From Bacteroides faecalis (GTDB taxonomy: Bacteria > Bacteroidota > Bacteroidia > Bacteroidales > Bacteroidaceae): a stretch of 64,000 nt of DNA. The notes beneath the pieces were generated by a model that did no database searches, was not told where the DNA came from, and saw only the letters and a list, made by a program, of their open reading frames with translations. The stretch covers positions 124,001 to 188,000 of the forward strand of contig NZ_BHWB01000008.1 in assembly GCF_003865075.1 (NCBI RefSeq). Reading direction: 5' to 3'. Below are positions 1-9,239 of the stretch, one piece after another (the stretch's first letter is position 1; each line of letters begins with the position of its first letter). Position numbers and translations under genes: made by a program.

Positions 1-1
1 T

Positions 2-1387
2 GTAGACAACTTATTTAGTATTCATCCTACACTAAAGACTACATTGAATACGGAAGCTGATCTGAGGTTCTTTTGGATTGCTTATGACAAATCGACCCGT
101 TATGATGCAGATACACTTTCAAAAGAAAAAAATCTGGATGTAGTGATCCGTCTGACTCCGGGAGAACATACAATGAAGTTCAAAGCTGTCAGCACAGTGA
201 CGAAAATCTATTATGAGAAAGAGTTTACGGTGAATGTGGTGAATGAATTTACTAATGGATTGATGATTCTTGCGGAAACGGATGGAAAAGCCGTACTTGA
301 CTTCTGGATTCCCGGTAAAGATGAGGTTGTAACGGACGTTTATGGTAAACTGAATGACGGTGATGTGCTAGGTACTCACCCTAAACGAATTTATTTTAAT
401 AAATACACCACAGATGTCACCAGTGAGGTGTTGGTAATGTGTCAGGATGGAGAAGGAGGAAAGGTGCTTGATAATATCACTTTAACCAAACGCAGGGATT
501 ATAAAGATATGTTTTTTGGTATCGTTCCTGATGAAATAGTGCCACAGGCTTATTATAAGAGTTCAATGCGCGAATATCTGATAGATAACGGATTGGCTTA
601 TGATCGTGCTACGAACACTCAGGTTCCGAGCACGACGGTAAAACCGAGTTTGTCAGTGCAAGGATCAACTTATGAAATAGCCGACAATGCTAATTTTATA
701 GATGATGAGGATATGGTTAGTCGTATGGTACTTTATGATAATCAGAATACTTGTTTTTATTCTATTTTTAATATAACGACTGCTTTCCTGACGAAAGTAA
801 CTAAAACAAGTGGTTTTACATATGTCAATGGTGGTTTCTTTAATCCGGATCAAGTAGGAATGAAATGTTTGTATGCAGGTATTACTTCGCGTAGTTCGTC
901 CGGAGATAAAGAATATCTGGGAGTGTTTGAGACTCCGGAAGGAGAGAGACATTTATTGAAGATGGGAATTGGATTTTATACAGATGGCACACCTTCCTCT
1001 TATTTTAAAGATTTAGGTAATGAGGTTCTTACTTGTGAGAACATCGCTACAGCTAATTCATTCACTGCTTCCGCTCTTTTCTCCGGTTATTTATTTTATG
1101 TAGCTGGCAGTAAAGTTTATGTATATAATTCGGCAAGCTCCACTGGTGGGGTAATATATGACTTGCAAGATGATGCGGAAGGAGGTGCCCAATATGTAAT
1201 TGATCATATTGAAGTAGAACGCGGTGGAAATCGTTTGTGGGTAGCATTCCGTGACAATAGCTTGTCGGAAAAGAGAGCTGGCTTCTGTGGCTTAACTGTT
1301 AATACGGATGGTGGGCTTAGCTTGAAGCGTACTGTATTCCATCCTAATTTTGCTGATCGTATAATGGATTTTGAAAGTAAATATTGA
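2..1387 (+). CDS. PKD-like surface lipoprotein, C-terminal part (cut by window start)
   Basis: The reading frame is open to the left edge of the window, so the true start and any signal peptide lie outside; a TTG at 44 is only an internal leucine codon. About 461 codons are visible. The first ~80 residues look like an Ig/PKD-type beta sandwich, and the rest resembles the PKD-like lipoproteins that accompany SusC/SusD loci in Bacteroides. It stops 2 bases before the ATG of the thioredoxin-like gene at 1390, so the two are probably cotranscribed and may be the last genes of a nutrient-uptake locus to the left. No catalytic motif is seen. The family call rests on overall resemblance; the substrate is unknown. 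Confidence 0.7.
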   Translation, partial: VDNLFSIHPTLKTTLNTEADLRFFWIAYDKSTRYDADTLSKEKNLDVVIRLTPGEHTMKFKAVSTVTKIYYEKEFTVNVVNEFTNGLMILAETDGKAVLDFWIPGKDEVVTDVYGKLNDGDVLGTHPKRIYFNKYTTDVTSEVLVMCQDGEGGKVLDNITLTKRRDYKDMFFGIVPDEIVPQAYYKSSMREYLIDNGLAYDRATNTQVPSTTVKPSLSVQGSTYEIADNANFIDDEDMVSRMVLYDNQNTCFYSIFNITTAFLTKVTKTSGFTYVNGGFFNPDQVGMKCLYAGITSRSSSGDKEYLGVFETPEGERHLLKMGIGFYTDGTPSSYFKDLGNEVLTCENIATANSFTASALFSGYLFYVAGSKVYVYNSASSTGGVIYDLQDDAEGGAQYVIDHIEVERGGNRLWVAFRDNSLSEKRAGFCGLTVNTDGGLSLKRTVFHPNFADRIMDFESKY

Positions 1388-1389
1388 TT

Positions 1390-2595
1390 ATGAAGAATAG
1401 ATTAATAGGACTGTTGTTATGTTTGTCGGCATTTGTCTTAGTAGCAAATGCCCAGCAAATTTCATTTGTGAAGAATTGCTCTTGGGAAGACCTGAAAGCA
1501 CGTGCCCAAAAAGAGGATAAACCGATTTTTGTAGATGTATATACCTCTTGGTGTGCTCCGTGTAAGAAGATGGCGGCTACAGTCTTTAAAGATCCTGAAG
1601 TAGTGGCTTATATGGATAAAAATTATATTTCTATTCAGTTGGATGCGGAAAAAGAAAAGGATCATGGTTTCTTCACTAAGTTCCGTCCGGGAGCTTATCC
1701 ATCTTTTTATTGGTTGGATAAGGACGGTCAGTTGCTGAGTACTAAAACTGGAGCTATGCCCTCAGAATTATTCTTGAAATCTTGTCAGGATGCCAAGACC
1801 GGTTCATTGGGCAAACAAATAGACGAGTATAATCAAAAGTGGAAGTCGGGTAATAGGGAAGATGACTTTGTCGAAAAATACCTGTTTGAGGTATTACCGC
1901 AAGTGTTTCCAGATTCGGTGCGTCCGCTCTTCAACCAGTATTTAACCGGATTGTCTCCTGAAAAACTGAAAAGTCCGAGAATCGGTAAACTTTTGTGCCG
2001 TTTCACTCGTACTATTGAGAATGATAAAGTATGGACTACTTTGTTAGAATATAATGATGTTTATTCGTCTGAGCTTGATAAATCTCTTGATTTTGACAGG
2101 TATATGTATATGAATCTGATACGGATACCGATGTCGGTACGGACAGAAGAGACGAAGTACCGTTCGTACATGGATTTGATTGAGAGTAAAAACTTTCCTA
2201 ATAAAGAGTTGTATATGAGCTTGATTCAAATGGAATCTAAGATATTTGACGGTAACTATAAAGAAGCTCTCGCTCAGGCGACCGCTATTGGAGCAGCAAA
2301 TGAGAAGATTCGTCCTTATTTGTATCGGGAAATGATCTATACTTTTATTATTGGCAAGTTTTTTGTTGAAACCTATACTCCTTCCAATGAAGAAAAGCAA
2401 GCTATCATAACCTTGACGGAAAAAGCGTTTGAACTGACCCCTTCAAAGAGCACAGTTTCTTATCTGGCCGCTGCCTATGCGAGAAGTGGTGATTATAAGA
2501 AGGCTTATGAGACATTGGCTATATTACCTTTCCAGGGAGAGCCGACTTTGAGTAATGCTGTTTATGGTTTGCTGAATTTGCCTCGGAAAAGATAG
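1390..2595 (+). CDS. Exported thioredoxin-family protein with helical C-terminal extension
   Basis: The ATG at 1390 gives a clean signal peptide (Lys-Asn-Arg, hydrophobic core, cleavage near ANA-Q at residue ~21); a TTG at 1384 overlaps the previous stop and would only add two residues. A thioredoxin fold follows, with the redox motif WCAPC (Cys55 and Cys58) and the cis-proline loop in AYPSF near residue 115. About 270 further residues form a helical, TPR-like region. The protein should act in the periplasm as a thiol-disulfide reductase or as a redox partner of the neighbouring lipoprotein. Thioredoxin-like proteins of this type often close SusC/SusD loci. Length 401 residues; the substrate is not evident. 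Confidence 0.85.
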   Translation: MKNRLIGLLLCLSAFVLVANAQQISFVKNCSWEDLKARAQKEDKPIFVDVYTSWCAPCKKMAATVFKDPEVVAYMDKNYISIQLDAEKEKDHGFFTKFRPGAYPSFYWLDKDGQLLSTKTGAMPSELFLKSCQDAKTGSLGKQIDEYNQKWKSGNREDDFVEKYLFEVLPQVFPDSVRPLFNQYLTGLSPEKLKSPRIGKLLCRFTRTIENDKVWTTLLEYNDVYSSELDKSLDFDRYMYMNLIRIPMSVRTEETKYRSYMDLIESKNFPNKELYMSLIQMESKIFDGNYKEALAQATAIGAANEKIRPYLYREMIYTFIIGKFFVETYTPSNEEKQAIITLTEKAFELTPSKSTVSYLAAAYARSGDYKKAYETLAILPFQGEPTLSNAVYGLLNLPRKR

Positions 2596-2675
2596 CTTGA
2601 AAGATTGATTGTAGATTTGAGTAAGGCAGTTTCATCCAGCCCCCCTTCCCCCATGTCCTGTTTTACCCAATCTGT

Positions 2676-2710
2676 GTGAGGTTGTGTCAAAATGCTGGCA
2701 CAACCTTTTT
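2676..2710 (+). repeat. IS1182 left terminal inverted repeat with terminator-like hairpin
   Basis: The 35-bp end contains an internal dyad, GGTTGTG (2680-2686) and CACAACC (2699-2705), followed at once by seven T residues. Read rightward this has the form of an intrinsic terminator and could stop outside transcription from entering the transposase gene. A second dyad, CAAAGCCC (2718-2725) with GGGCTTTG (2742-2749), follows just before the transposase. Confidence 0.85.
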
Positions 2711-2794
2711 TTATGCGCAAAGCCCAGACTTTCGCAAGCCCGGGCTTTGTTATTACCCAAAATTTTTGTAACTTTAGGCATAAAGTTTTTCGTT

Positions 2795-4456
2795 ATGGCA
2801 AAGTTACATTTTCGTCCTTACATTCCCAACCAAACAGTTCTTTTTCCCGGAAGAATTGATGAGAACATAGCATCGAACGATCCGGTTCGCATCGTTAATA
2901 CAGTTGTTGATAATCTCAATCTTGACAATTTCAAGAAGCTTTATAAAGCAACCGGTCGTTGTCCTTATCATCCTAAAATGATGCTCAAGGTAATTATCTA
3001 CGCCTACATGAACAATATCTATTCGTGCCGCAAAATAGAGAAGCTTCTCCTACGTGACATCCATTATATCTGGCTTTCCGGTAATGAACATCCGGATTTT
3101 ATTACCATCAACCGTTTTCGAAACCGTGTAAAAGAAGAAATAAATACCGTATTTACGCAGTTGGTTCTTGTCCTTGCCGACAAAGGTTTTATCAGCCTTG
3201 ACGTAGAGTATATCGACGGTACCAAGATTGAGTCCATGGCCAACAAATATACTTTTGTCTGGCGCAAGACAGTCGAAAAGAACCGTACAAAGCTGATGGA
3301 TAAGATCCGCATTCTCCTGGAGCAGGTAGATGAAGCCATAGCCCAAGAGAACTCCTCCAAAGACACATCCGTAGAGTTCACTCCTGCCATGCTCTCAGAT
3401 ATAGTGAATGAACTTAAAGAGGTGCTGGAACACCAGCCTGTAACAAAGGACAAGGAACAAAAGAAAGTCATCCGGGAAAAGAAGAAACAGGTCCGGGAAC
3501 TTGAGGAGTACCGTGACAAGCTGATGGAATACGACAATCACCTTGAAGTCCTTGGAGAACGTAATTCCTATTCTAAGACCGATCCTGATGCTACATTCAT
3601 GCGTATGAAAGAAGACGCCATGAAGAACGGGCAGACCAAGCCCGGGTATAATTTACAAACAGGTACTGAAAACCAGTTCATCATAGACTTCCGGCTGTTT
3701 CCCAACCCCACCGATACGCTGACCCTGATCCCTTTCTTCCACTCCTTCCAGCACCGCTATAACCGCTTACCGGGTATCGGTGTGGCAGACTCCGGTTACG
3801 GCTCGGAAGAAAATTACCGGTTCATGCAAGATAATGGGATAGAAGCCTTTGTCAAGTACAACTACTTCCATAAAGAACAGCGTCCCCGTTATACCCCCAA
3901 CCCATTCCATGCGGAGAGTCTCCATTACAATGCGGGGGAGGATTACTACGTTTGTCCTATGGGGCAGCACATGAACCGTATAGGAACCAGACGTGACAAA
4001 ACAGCGAGCGGATACATCTCCGAAAGTGCCCGGTATAAAGCACAAAGATGCGAAGGCTGTCCTTTGCGTGGCAGTTGCTTTAAAGCCCGGGGGAACCGTA
4101 TTATAGAAGTCAACCACCGGTTAAACCAATACAAAAGGCAGGCACGGGAAAGGTTGCTCTCAGAAGAAGGAATCAGGCATAGGGGCAGGCGGTGTATAGA
4201 ACCGGAAGCCGTTTTTGGACAAATGAAATACAACATGGCATACAGAAGGTTCCGGCATATGGGAGAAGACAAGGTGACAATGGACTTTGCCTTCTTTGCC
4301 ATAGCTTTTAATATCAAAAAGATGTGTGCAAAACTGAGAAAGGCAGGAAAGGAGTTCATTACACTTGCTAAATCTATATTTATTGGGCTATTTATAACTC
4401 GATACAACGGGAATATAGTAACTTGTTACCAAATGAATGAGAAAAAAGCGGCATAG
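2795..4456 (+). CDS. IS1182-family transposase
   Basis: This DDE transposase of 553 residues begins at the ATG at 2795 (MAKLHFRPY), which is where family members normally start; the frame stays open further upstream, but that part lies in the terminal repeat and hairpins. The N-terminal region carries the conserved DUF772-type sequence around YHPKMMLKVIIYAYM and the SGNEHPDFITINRFR block. The catalytic region includes an early YIDGTKIES Asp and a C-terminal DDE_Tnp segment with a cysteine cluster (CEGCPLRGSC) before the last helices. No frameshift or internal stop is visible, so the enzyme is probably functional. It catalyses movement of the surrounding element. Confidence 0.93.
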   Translation: MAKLHFRPYIPNQTVLFPGRIDENIASNDPVRIVNTVVDNLNLDNFKKLYKATGRCPYHPKMMLKVIIYAYMNNIYSCRKIEKLLLRDIHYIWLSGNEHPDFITINRFRNRVKEEINTVFTQLVLVLADKGFISLDVEYIDGTKIESMANKYTFVWRKTVEKNRTKLMDKIRILLEQVDEAIAQENSSKDTSVEFTPAMLSDIVNELKEVLEHQPVTKDKEQKKVIREKKKQVRELEEYRDKLMEYDNHLEVLGERNSYSKTDPDATFMRMKEDAMKNGQTKPGYNLQTGTENQFIIDFRLFPNPTDTLTLIPFFHSFQHRYNRLPGIGVADSGYGSEENYRFMQDNGIEAFVKYNYFHKEQRPRYTPNPFHAESLHYNAGEDYYVCPMGQHMNRIGTRRDKTASGYISESARYKAQRCEGCPLRGSCFKARGNRIIEVNHRLNQYKRQARERLLSEEGIRHRGRRCIEPEAVFGQMKYNMAYRRFRHMGEDKVTMDFAFFAIAFNIKKMCAKLRKAGKEFITLAKSIFIGLFITRYNGNIVTCYQMNEKKAA

Positions 4457-4490
4457 CCAAAAGAAAAGATAACAGGACTATAAATTTTAG

Positions 4491-4525
4491 AAAAAGGTTG
4501 TGCCAACGTTTTGACACAACCTCAC
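4491..4525 (-). repeat. IS1182 right terminal inverted repeat
   Basis: Reverse complement of the left end with two mismatches (repeat positions 18 and 20). It keeps the GGTTGTG/CACAACC dyad, so on the minus strand it is again a hairpin followed by T residues. It lies 74 bp past the stop of the minus-strand gene at 4600 and may also serve as that gene's terminator. Confidence 0.85.
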
Positions 4526-4599
4526 TTTTTGGGTGGGATCAGTTGTTTGATTGAATAGGTTGGATGTTTTATCTTTCCATCATTGAATTTGGGATTTAA

Positions 4600-7500
4600 T
4601 TATTCTTCAATAATCATGCGGAAACCAACGTTAAACACTCTCTGATATGGATAATAACCTTTACGTGAGTATGAGGTGGAGAACTTCGGACGTTCGATAT
4701 ACGAACCTCCACGTACAGTCTTATATTCGGAAGATGATTTCGTTGTTTCTTTATATGGATAAGGTAAATAGTCGGAGCGTGTCCACTCTGCAACATTTCC
4801 ATGCATGCAATACAGGCCGAATGGATTTGCTTCGTAAACCTTTCCGCCAACTTGAACCAGATTCCCGTCATCAACACTTTCTTCTTTCGGTAGGAAAGTG
4901 TAATACTGGTACCAGAAATCAGATTTAGACATAGGTTGCGGGTCTATACCCGAAACGGCTAACAACAATGTTGTCTTATCGGCCATATTGTCCTTTTTAC
5001 CAAAATCCGTATGCAAGTCACCATACCAGAAATCCTGATCGCTACCGGCACGACAGGCCCATTCCCATTGTGCTTCGGTAGGAAGGGTGATCTTCAGACC
5101 GGTTTGCTCACTCAATTTTTGGCAGTATTCCATTGCATCGTTATAGCTGATACGGATTACAGGCTGTTCCGGTTTATTTGCCGGATAACCTTGAACTACA
5201 TGGTCTTTCCATTGTTGGTCCACAAAACGGCTGTCATGTTCCGGGAAAATAACGCGGTATTGTTCGTTCGTTGTTTCCAGTTCCGCCATCCAAAATGCTT
5301 TCTTTATTTTTACTTTACTGGTAGGACGGGCATCCGGTTCGCCATTGTTATTTCCCATAACAAATTCACCCGCAGGAATACGGACGAAAGTAATTTCCAC
5401 TCCCGGAGCTATCTCAACGACTTTACGTGTTTCTTTCTCATCAGCCAACATGGCTTTCACCTTGTCTCCATCAAATGGCCATCCTTGGATTTTGATCTCT
5501 TTTTCTTTTCGGGTCACTTCTTTTTCAGGTATTACAGGAGTTATCGTACCTTGTTTCTTTAAATATTCGGCATATTCGGTGATTTCTTTCTTCCAGTCTA
5601 CGCCGGAACCGCCTGCATATTTATTATTCAGTTCTATACGACGTTCTACTTGGTCAAATCCTTTGTATGGGAAATACTTCAATACGTTTGCGTTGAAATA
5701 TCCCTTGTCCGGCGCATTATAGTCAATCCAGTTATAGAGTGTCTTCCATTCTTTGTCTGTCAGTTTTACGTTGTAATGCCCCTTCTTCAGGAGTCGAACT
5801 AATTCGCTTGTATTGGGATGATATTCATAAGGTTGCAATACCACCATATCTCCTTCCCCTCCTTGACGATGCACGTAGGGGTGTAGATTTAAATAAGAAG
5901 TACCGTATCCCTTTTTATCTTTTTTCCCACCACGTAAATCAAACGCTTTTCCTTCTCCGGTGTGGCAGGCAATACATGCTCTGTCTAAGATGGGTTGTAC
6001 TTCCAGGTCGAAAGTAAAGGAACGTTGTCCACCTTCCGGTAAAGTAAGGGAAGACGGGGCTTTCTGTGAAGCGATGACTCGTTTGGGAATAGGGATCTGA
6101 TTTTGGTTTTCATGGCACCCTACGCAAGATACAATCTCACCCGGTTGTCCGGTTACCCAGCTACGCATCCACTGAATGGCTACTCCTTCTTTATCCAATG
6201 GCTGAATAGAAATAGGAGTATTGGCAGGAACCTTGAAAATAACGGAACCGTCTTCTTCTACCGGAACTGTACCTAACAAGCGTTTGATATCCCATCCGGA
6301 TTGTATACCTTGCCAGTTATGGTCTGATTCTGTATTGACATACGCATATTCGTAAGCATGCAGGCGGAGGGATTTTACTGTTCCCCGGGGAATACCTCTC
6401 AATCCTTCTCCTTCATAAATATCTTGAATAAAGAAGGTCGCTTCTTTATCTTCCAGTTTTACCCGGTCGGGAATGGCAGGTGGAGTCATTGTTTTACGTA
6501 CCAGAATCGGACTGATATATCCTTCTCCTTCTGCTTGCATCAGGCAAGTTACATTATCATAGATATCTACCAGATAAATTCCCCATAATGAATTAGGGGT
6601 TAGTTTGGCTGCAACCAGAAAATATTTATCACTTAAAGGAGCCGGTTTAATGAATTGCGGCCAGACATCATTTACGAGTTCGTCTTTTATAAGTTCCTGG
6701 ATCGGACGATTCCGGTGAGGTATTTCCTGAATCATACCGGATATTCCTTTACGCCCTTTGGTGGGATCAAATAATATCAGACGTCCGGAGCGGGCTATGC
6801 CATGATGACCGGATATGATTCCGATAAATGCGGAACCATATCCCGGCAAAGGTTGCATGTCAAACGTACTGTTAGGGAACATGGAACCACTACCGTAGAG
6901 TGCTTTGTTCTCTGTTCCATCCGGATTCATGTGCATCACAATACGGGAATAATAATGTGTAAGGTCTGTGTATTCCCAGCGTGTGTACATGATGCGTCCG
7001 TTATTCATGATAGTCGGATTCCAATTGGCGTCTTGGTCGAATGTCAGACGGCGCATACTTTTGTCTTTCGGGTTATAAAGTACCATGTTTCCTACTGCGT
7101 CGGAACCATTTACGCATGGTACTCCTTGATATCCGATATTGGAGACAGCTACAATACGGCCATCAGGCAGATAAGTTCCGTCATAGAATTCCAGGTCCGG
7201 TTCTTCATTTTCTAAGAGAGGTTTACAACCGGTTCCGTCTAGTTTCGCTTCAAATATATTCCACCGTTTATCACTTTGTAATTGGGAAAACATTACTCTG
7301 TCTCCTTCCCAGTGGAGCTTTAGGTCGGAAATGGAAGAACCGTTGGAGGGTTTATAAATACAACGTGTCTTGATGTCTCCACGTAAATTGGAAAGTTCAA
7401 CAATCTCTGCATCAAAACCTTCCCGGCGGGCTGATTCTTGATTACTCCAGTTATTGGCTTGTGTTCCTAAATCGGGAGCCATTGCCTGACGAGCCGTCAT

Positions 7501-8592
7501 TCCTAATTTAAAACGGGCGGCAACTATTTTATTGGTATCTAATAACGTATTTCCCAATAAGATCTCATGTTTGTATTTCAATGCTTTACGAGCATCGGCT
7601 ATTGCTTGCTCATCTCCGCTATAAATACCTTGAAAGCCTTTCTTTTCAAGTCGGAATAATTCTTTCAACAAGGGTTCATACTTGTTGATGTCATATCCCG
7701 TTTGCTTTTTCATATCGTCGAAAGCTCCTTGAACCGAACCAACATTGAGCCATGCCAGTTCCTCTTGAAGTTGGTATATTCCTTGAATTTTATACAATAA
7801 TTCCAAGTACTTGCGTATCTGTACATTTATATCTTTCTCATTAGCTATTTGCTTGGCTACATCGGCGTAATAGACTTTATTCTTTAATTTTTCAATCACA
7901 TTCTCTACTGCTTTTCGTTCAATCGATGCATCTGGACTGATAATCCATTTCTCCAGATTTTCTACAGCCATAGATAACATTGCCATTTCATGCGGATATT
8001 GATTTACCAATTCTTTAATGACAAGATTGGGGGCAATATTCATTGCTGAAAAGTAGGCGCTTCCATTTACGGATGCATCATCAATCCCAACTTCTGCTTC
8101 GAATCGGATATATTGTTCCTGAAGCGGATAGATCAATATTCCATCCGCATGACAAAGGACGCCATGTTCATATTTCTTGCCGGCAATAACAATGTCGTTA
8201 TCGTATATATTTTTATTTAGCTTAGGATTTCCCCAGCCTGTAACACTGTATTCATAAGAAATGTTATCCAGCCAGACAGCTGTACCATTGGGTTTTATCA
8301 GACGTGCATTTGCCCAGACAGCATGGTCGTAACTTGAACCGTCCGGTCCGCCGGAAGTGACAAGCACTAATTTATCCACTCCTTTCAAATCTACCGTAAA
8401 AGGTTCGGCTTTGCTCCGGTGCTTCATCCAGGTAGAAGTGACAGGCATTCCACGCTTTTTAAGCATTGTTTCTATCTCTGTTTTCGTCCTTACGCAAGCT
8501 TCGATCCATGTTTCTGCCTTCTTCTGTGAGGGAGTGGAGTAACCGACGGAAGAGATAAGCAAAAGAAGTGATAATAAATAAAATCTATTCAT
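4600..8592 (-). CDS. Exported multidomain protein: NPCBM-like, HzsA-like propeller, two c-type heme motifs, FGE-like domain
   Basis: A protein of 1330 residues with a signal peptide (residues 1-19). In order: an NPCBM/galactose-binding-like domain (~55-185), a helical region (~190-380), a TolB/hydrazine-synthase-alpha-like beta-propeller (~400-700), a cytochrome-like part with CVGCH (823-827) and CIACH (873-877), and a C-terminal formylglycine-generating-enzyme (SUMF1-type) fold (~1060-1330) with GNVAEW and TVRGGSY. The paired catalytic cysteines of true FGEs are not visible, so sulfatase activation is unlikely; such folds also occur as binding or non-heme-iron domains. The protein is last in an IclR-headed operon. 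The architecture resembles proteins common in Planctomycetes and Verrucomicrobia. A periplasmic or surface redox role is inferred; the substrate is unknown. Confidence 0.8.
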   Translation of the reverse strand: MNRFYLLSLLLLISSVGYSTPSQKKAETWIEACVRTKTEIETMLKKRGMPVTSTWMKHRSKAEPFTVDLKGVDKLVLVTSGGPDGSSYDHAVWANARLIKPNGTAVWLDNISYEYSVTGWGNPKLNKNIYDNDIVIAGKKYEHGVLCHADGILIYPLQEQYIRFEAEVGIDDASVNGSAYFSAMNIAPNLVIKELVNQYPHEMAMLSMAVENLEKWIISPDASIERKAVENVIEKLKNKVYYADVAKQIANEKDINVQIRKYLELLYKIQGIYQLQEELAWLNVGSVQGAFDDMKKQTGYDINKYEPLLKELFRLEKKGFQGIYSGDEQAIADARKALKYKHEILLGNTLLDTNKIVAARFKLGMTARQAMAPDLGTQANNWSNQESARREGFDAEIVELSNLRGDIKTRCIYKPSNGSSISDLKLHWEGDRVMFSQLQSDKRWNIFEAKLDGTGCKPLLENEEPDLEFYDGTYLPDGRIVAVSNIGYQGVPCVNGSDAVGNMVLYNPKDKSMRRLTFDQDANWNPTIMNNGRIMYTRWEYTDLTHYYSRIVMHMNPDGTENKALYGSGSMFPNSTFDMQPLPGYGSAFIGIISGHHGIARSGRLILFDPTKGRKGISGMIQEIPHRNRPIQELIKDELVNDVWPQFIKPAPLSDKYFLVAAKLTPNSLWGIYLVDIYDNVTCLMQAEGEGYISPILVRKTMTPPAIPDRVKLEDKEATFFIQDIYEGEGLRGIPRGTVKSLRLHAYEYAYVNTESDHNWQGIQSGWDIKRLLGTVPVEEDGSVIFKVPANTPISIQPLDKEGVAIQWMRSWVTGQPGEIVSCVGCHENQNQIPIPKRVIASQKAPSSLTLPEGGQRSFTFDLEVQPILDRACIACHTGEGKAFDLRGGKKDKKGYGTSYLNLHPYVHRQGGEGDMVVLQPYEYHPNTSELVRLLKKGHYNVKLTDKEWKTLYNWIDYNAPDKGYFNANVLKYFPYKGFDQVERRIELNNKYAGGSGVDWKKEITEYAEYLKKQGTITPVIPEKEVTRKEKEIKIQGWPFDGDKVKAMLADEKETRKVVEIAPGVEITFVRIPAGEFVMGNNNGEPDARPTSKVKIKKAFWMAELETTNEQYRVIFPEHDSRFVDQQWKDHVVQGYPANKPEQPVIRISYNDAMEYCQKLSEQTGLKITLPTEAQWEWACRAGSDQDFWYGDLHTDFGKKDNMADKTTLLLAVSGIDPQPMSKSDFWYQYYTFLPKEESVDDGNLVQVGGKVYEANPFGLYCMHGNVAEWTRSDYLPYPYKETTKSSSEYKTVRGGSYIERPKFSTSYSRKGYYPYQRVFNVGFRMIIEE

Positions 8593-8620
8593 GTGGCAAA
8601 TGATAAAGTATTACATCTTG

Positions 8621-9190
8621 TTATAAAGCAGCTATCGGATTAGTGAAACGCAAGCCATCATTATCATGGTAACATGCCCATTCGCTGACAACCGCACCTT
8701 CGGGACCCGCCATCATAAAATGATAGGTTCCCAATTCTTTTAAGCGAAGTACATCACCCACTTTCTGGATCATATAGTTTTTACTTTTGATAGGACCATG
8801 GCTAGCCGCAATGGTTGGAGCTTCGGGTGTTTCGTCTCCTATTTCTGAGAAGTTATAAACCCAGCCTTTTTCTACCATCCATGATTCGTGTTTGGCAGGG
8901 AAATTGGTTGCTACATGTGCATGTTCAGGAATCATCTGGTCGGGCAATAAATAAATGGCATGGGCGAAGTATTTATATTCGGGATCGTTTACCCAGAAAA
9001 TACCACCCATCCCTACATGCTCAAAATCTCCCAGTCTAAAGTCTGTTACCCATATGTCTTTAGCCATTAGTTCTGTAAATGGTACTCCATAATATGCAAA
9101 CATGTCTTTCATGGCTTCTATGGCAACATCTTGCTGAAATTCACCGTTCTTATAATAGTCGGCATTCGTGTACTTTTTTAGATACTTCAT
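8621..9190 (-). CDS. Cupin protein resembling D-lyxose isomerase
   Basis: 189 residues, no signal peptide, so cytoplasmic. The segment WVTDFRLGDFEHVG followed by a YLLPDQMIPEHAHV block parallels the cupin barrel of D-lyxose ketol-isomerases (TDFGSGDF and VTPMHFH in the known enzymes). Candidate metal ligands are His-X-His in PEHAHV, Glu in KHESW and His in YHFMM. The family normally interconverts D-lyxose/D-xylulose or D-mannose/D-fructose with Mn2+. Here it lies 28 bp upstream of the heme/FGE-like gene and 49 bp downstream of the propeller-cytochrome gene, so it is part of that operon and may process the sugar that the exported proteins oxidise or release. The fold is fairly sure, the substrate is not. 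Confidence 0.65.
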   Translation of the reverse strand: MKYLKKYTNADYYKNGEFQQDVAIEAMKDMFAYYGVPFTELMAKDIWVTDFRLGDFEHVGMGGIFWVNDPEYKYFAHAIYLLPDQMIPEHAHVATNFPAKHESWMVEKGWVYNFSEIGDETPEAPTIAASHGPIKSKNYMIQKVGDVLRLKELGTYHFMMAGPEGAVVSEWACYHDNDGLRFTNPIAAL

Positions 9191-9239
9191 ATTCTTTAGT
9201 GTTTAAAATTTTAGTAGTTGTTTTACTGATCAATATGGT

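Larger units (their letters stand above)
2676..4525 (+). mobile_element. Complete IS1182-family insertion sequence
   Basis: The element is 1850 bp, bounded by 35-bp inverted repeats (2676-2710 and 4491-4525) that match at 33 of 35 positions, and contains one intact transposase gene. It sits in the short space between two convergent genes (stops at 2595 and 4600), so it interrupts no coding sequence. I found no convincing target duplication next to the ends. The intact transposase and near-identical ends suggest that it is recent or still active. Confidence 0.92.

Noticed and set aside
3064..3537. Antisense ORFs inside transposase, mutase and other long genes
   Set aside because: They show no signal peptide, family motif or start context, and lie wholly inside well-supported genes on the other strand.
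2666..4535. Target-site duplication around the IS1182 element
   Set aside because: The bases flanking 2676 and 4525 do not repeat convincingly.
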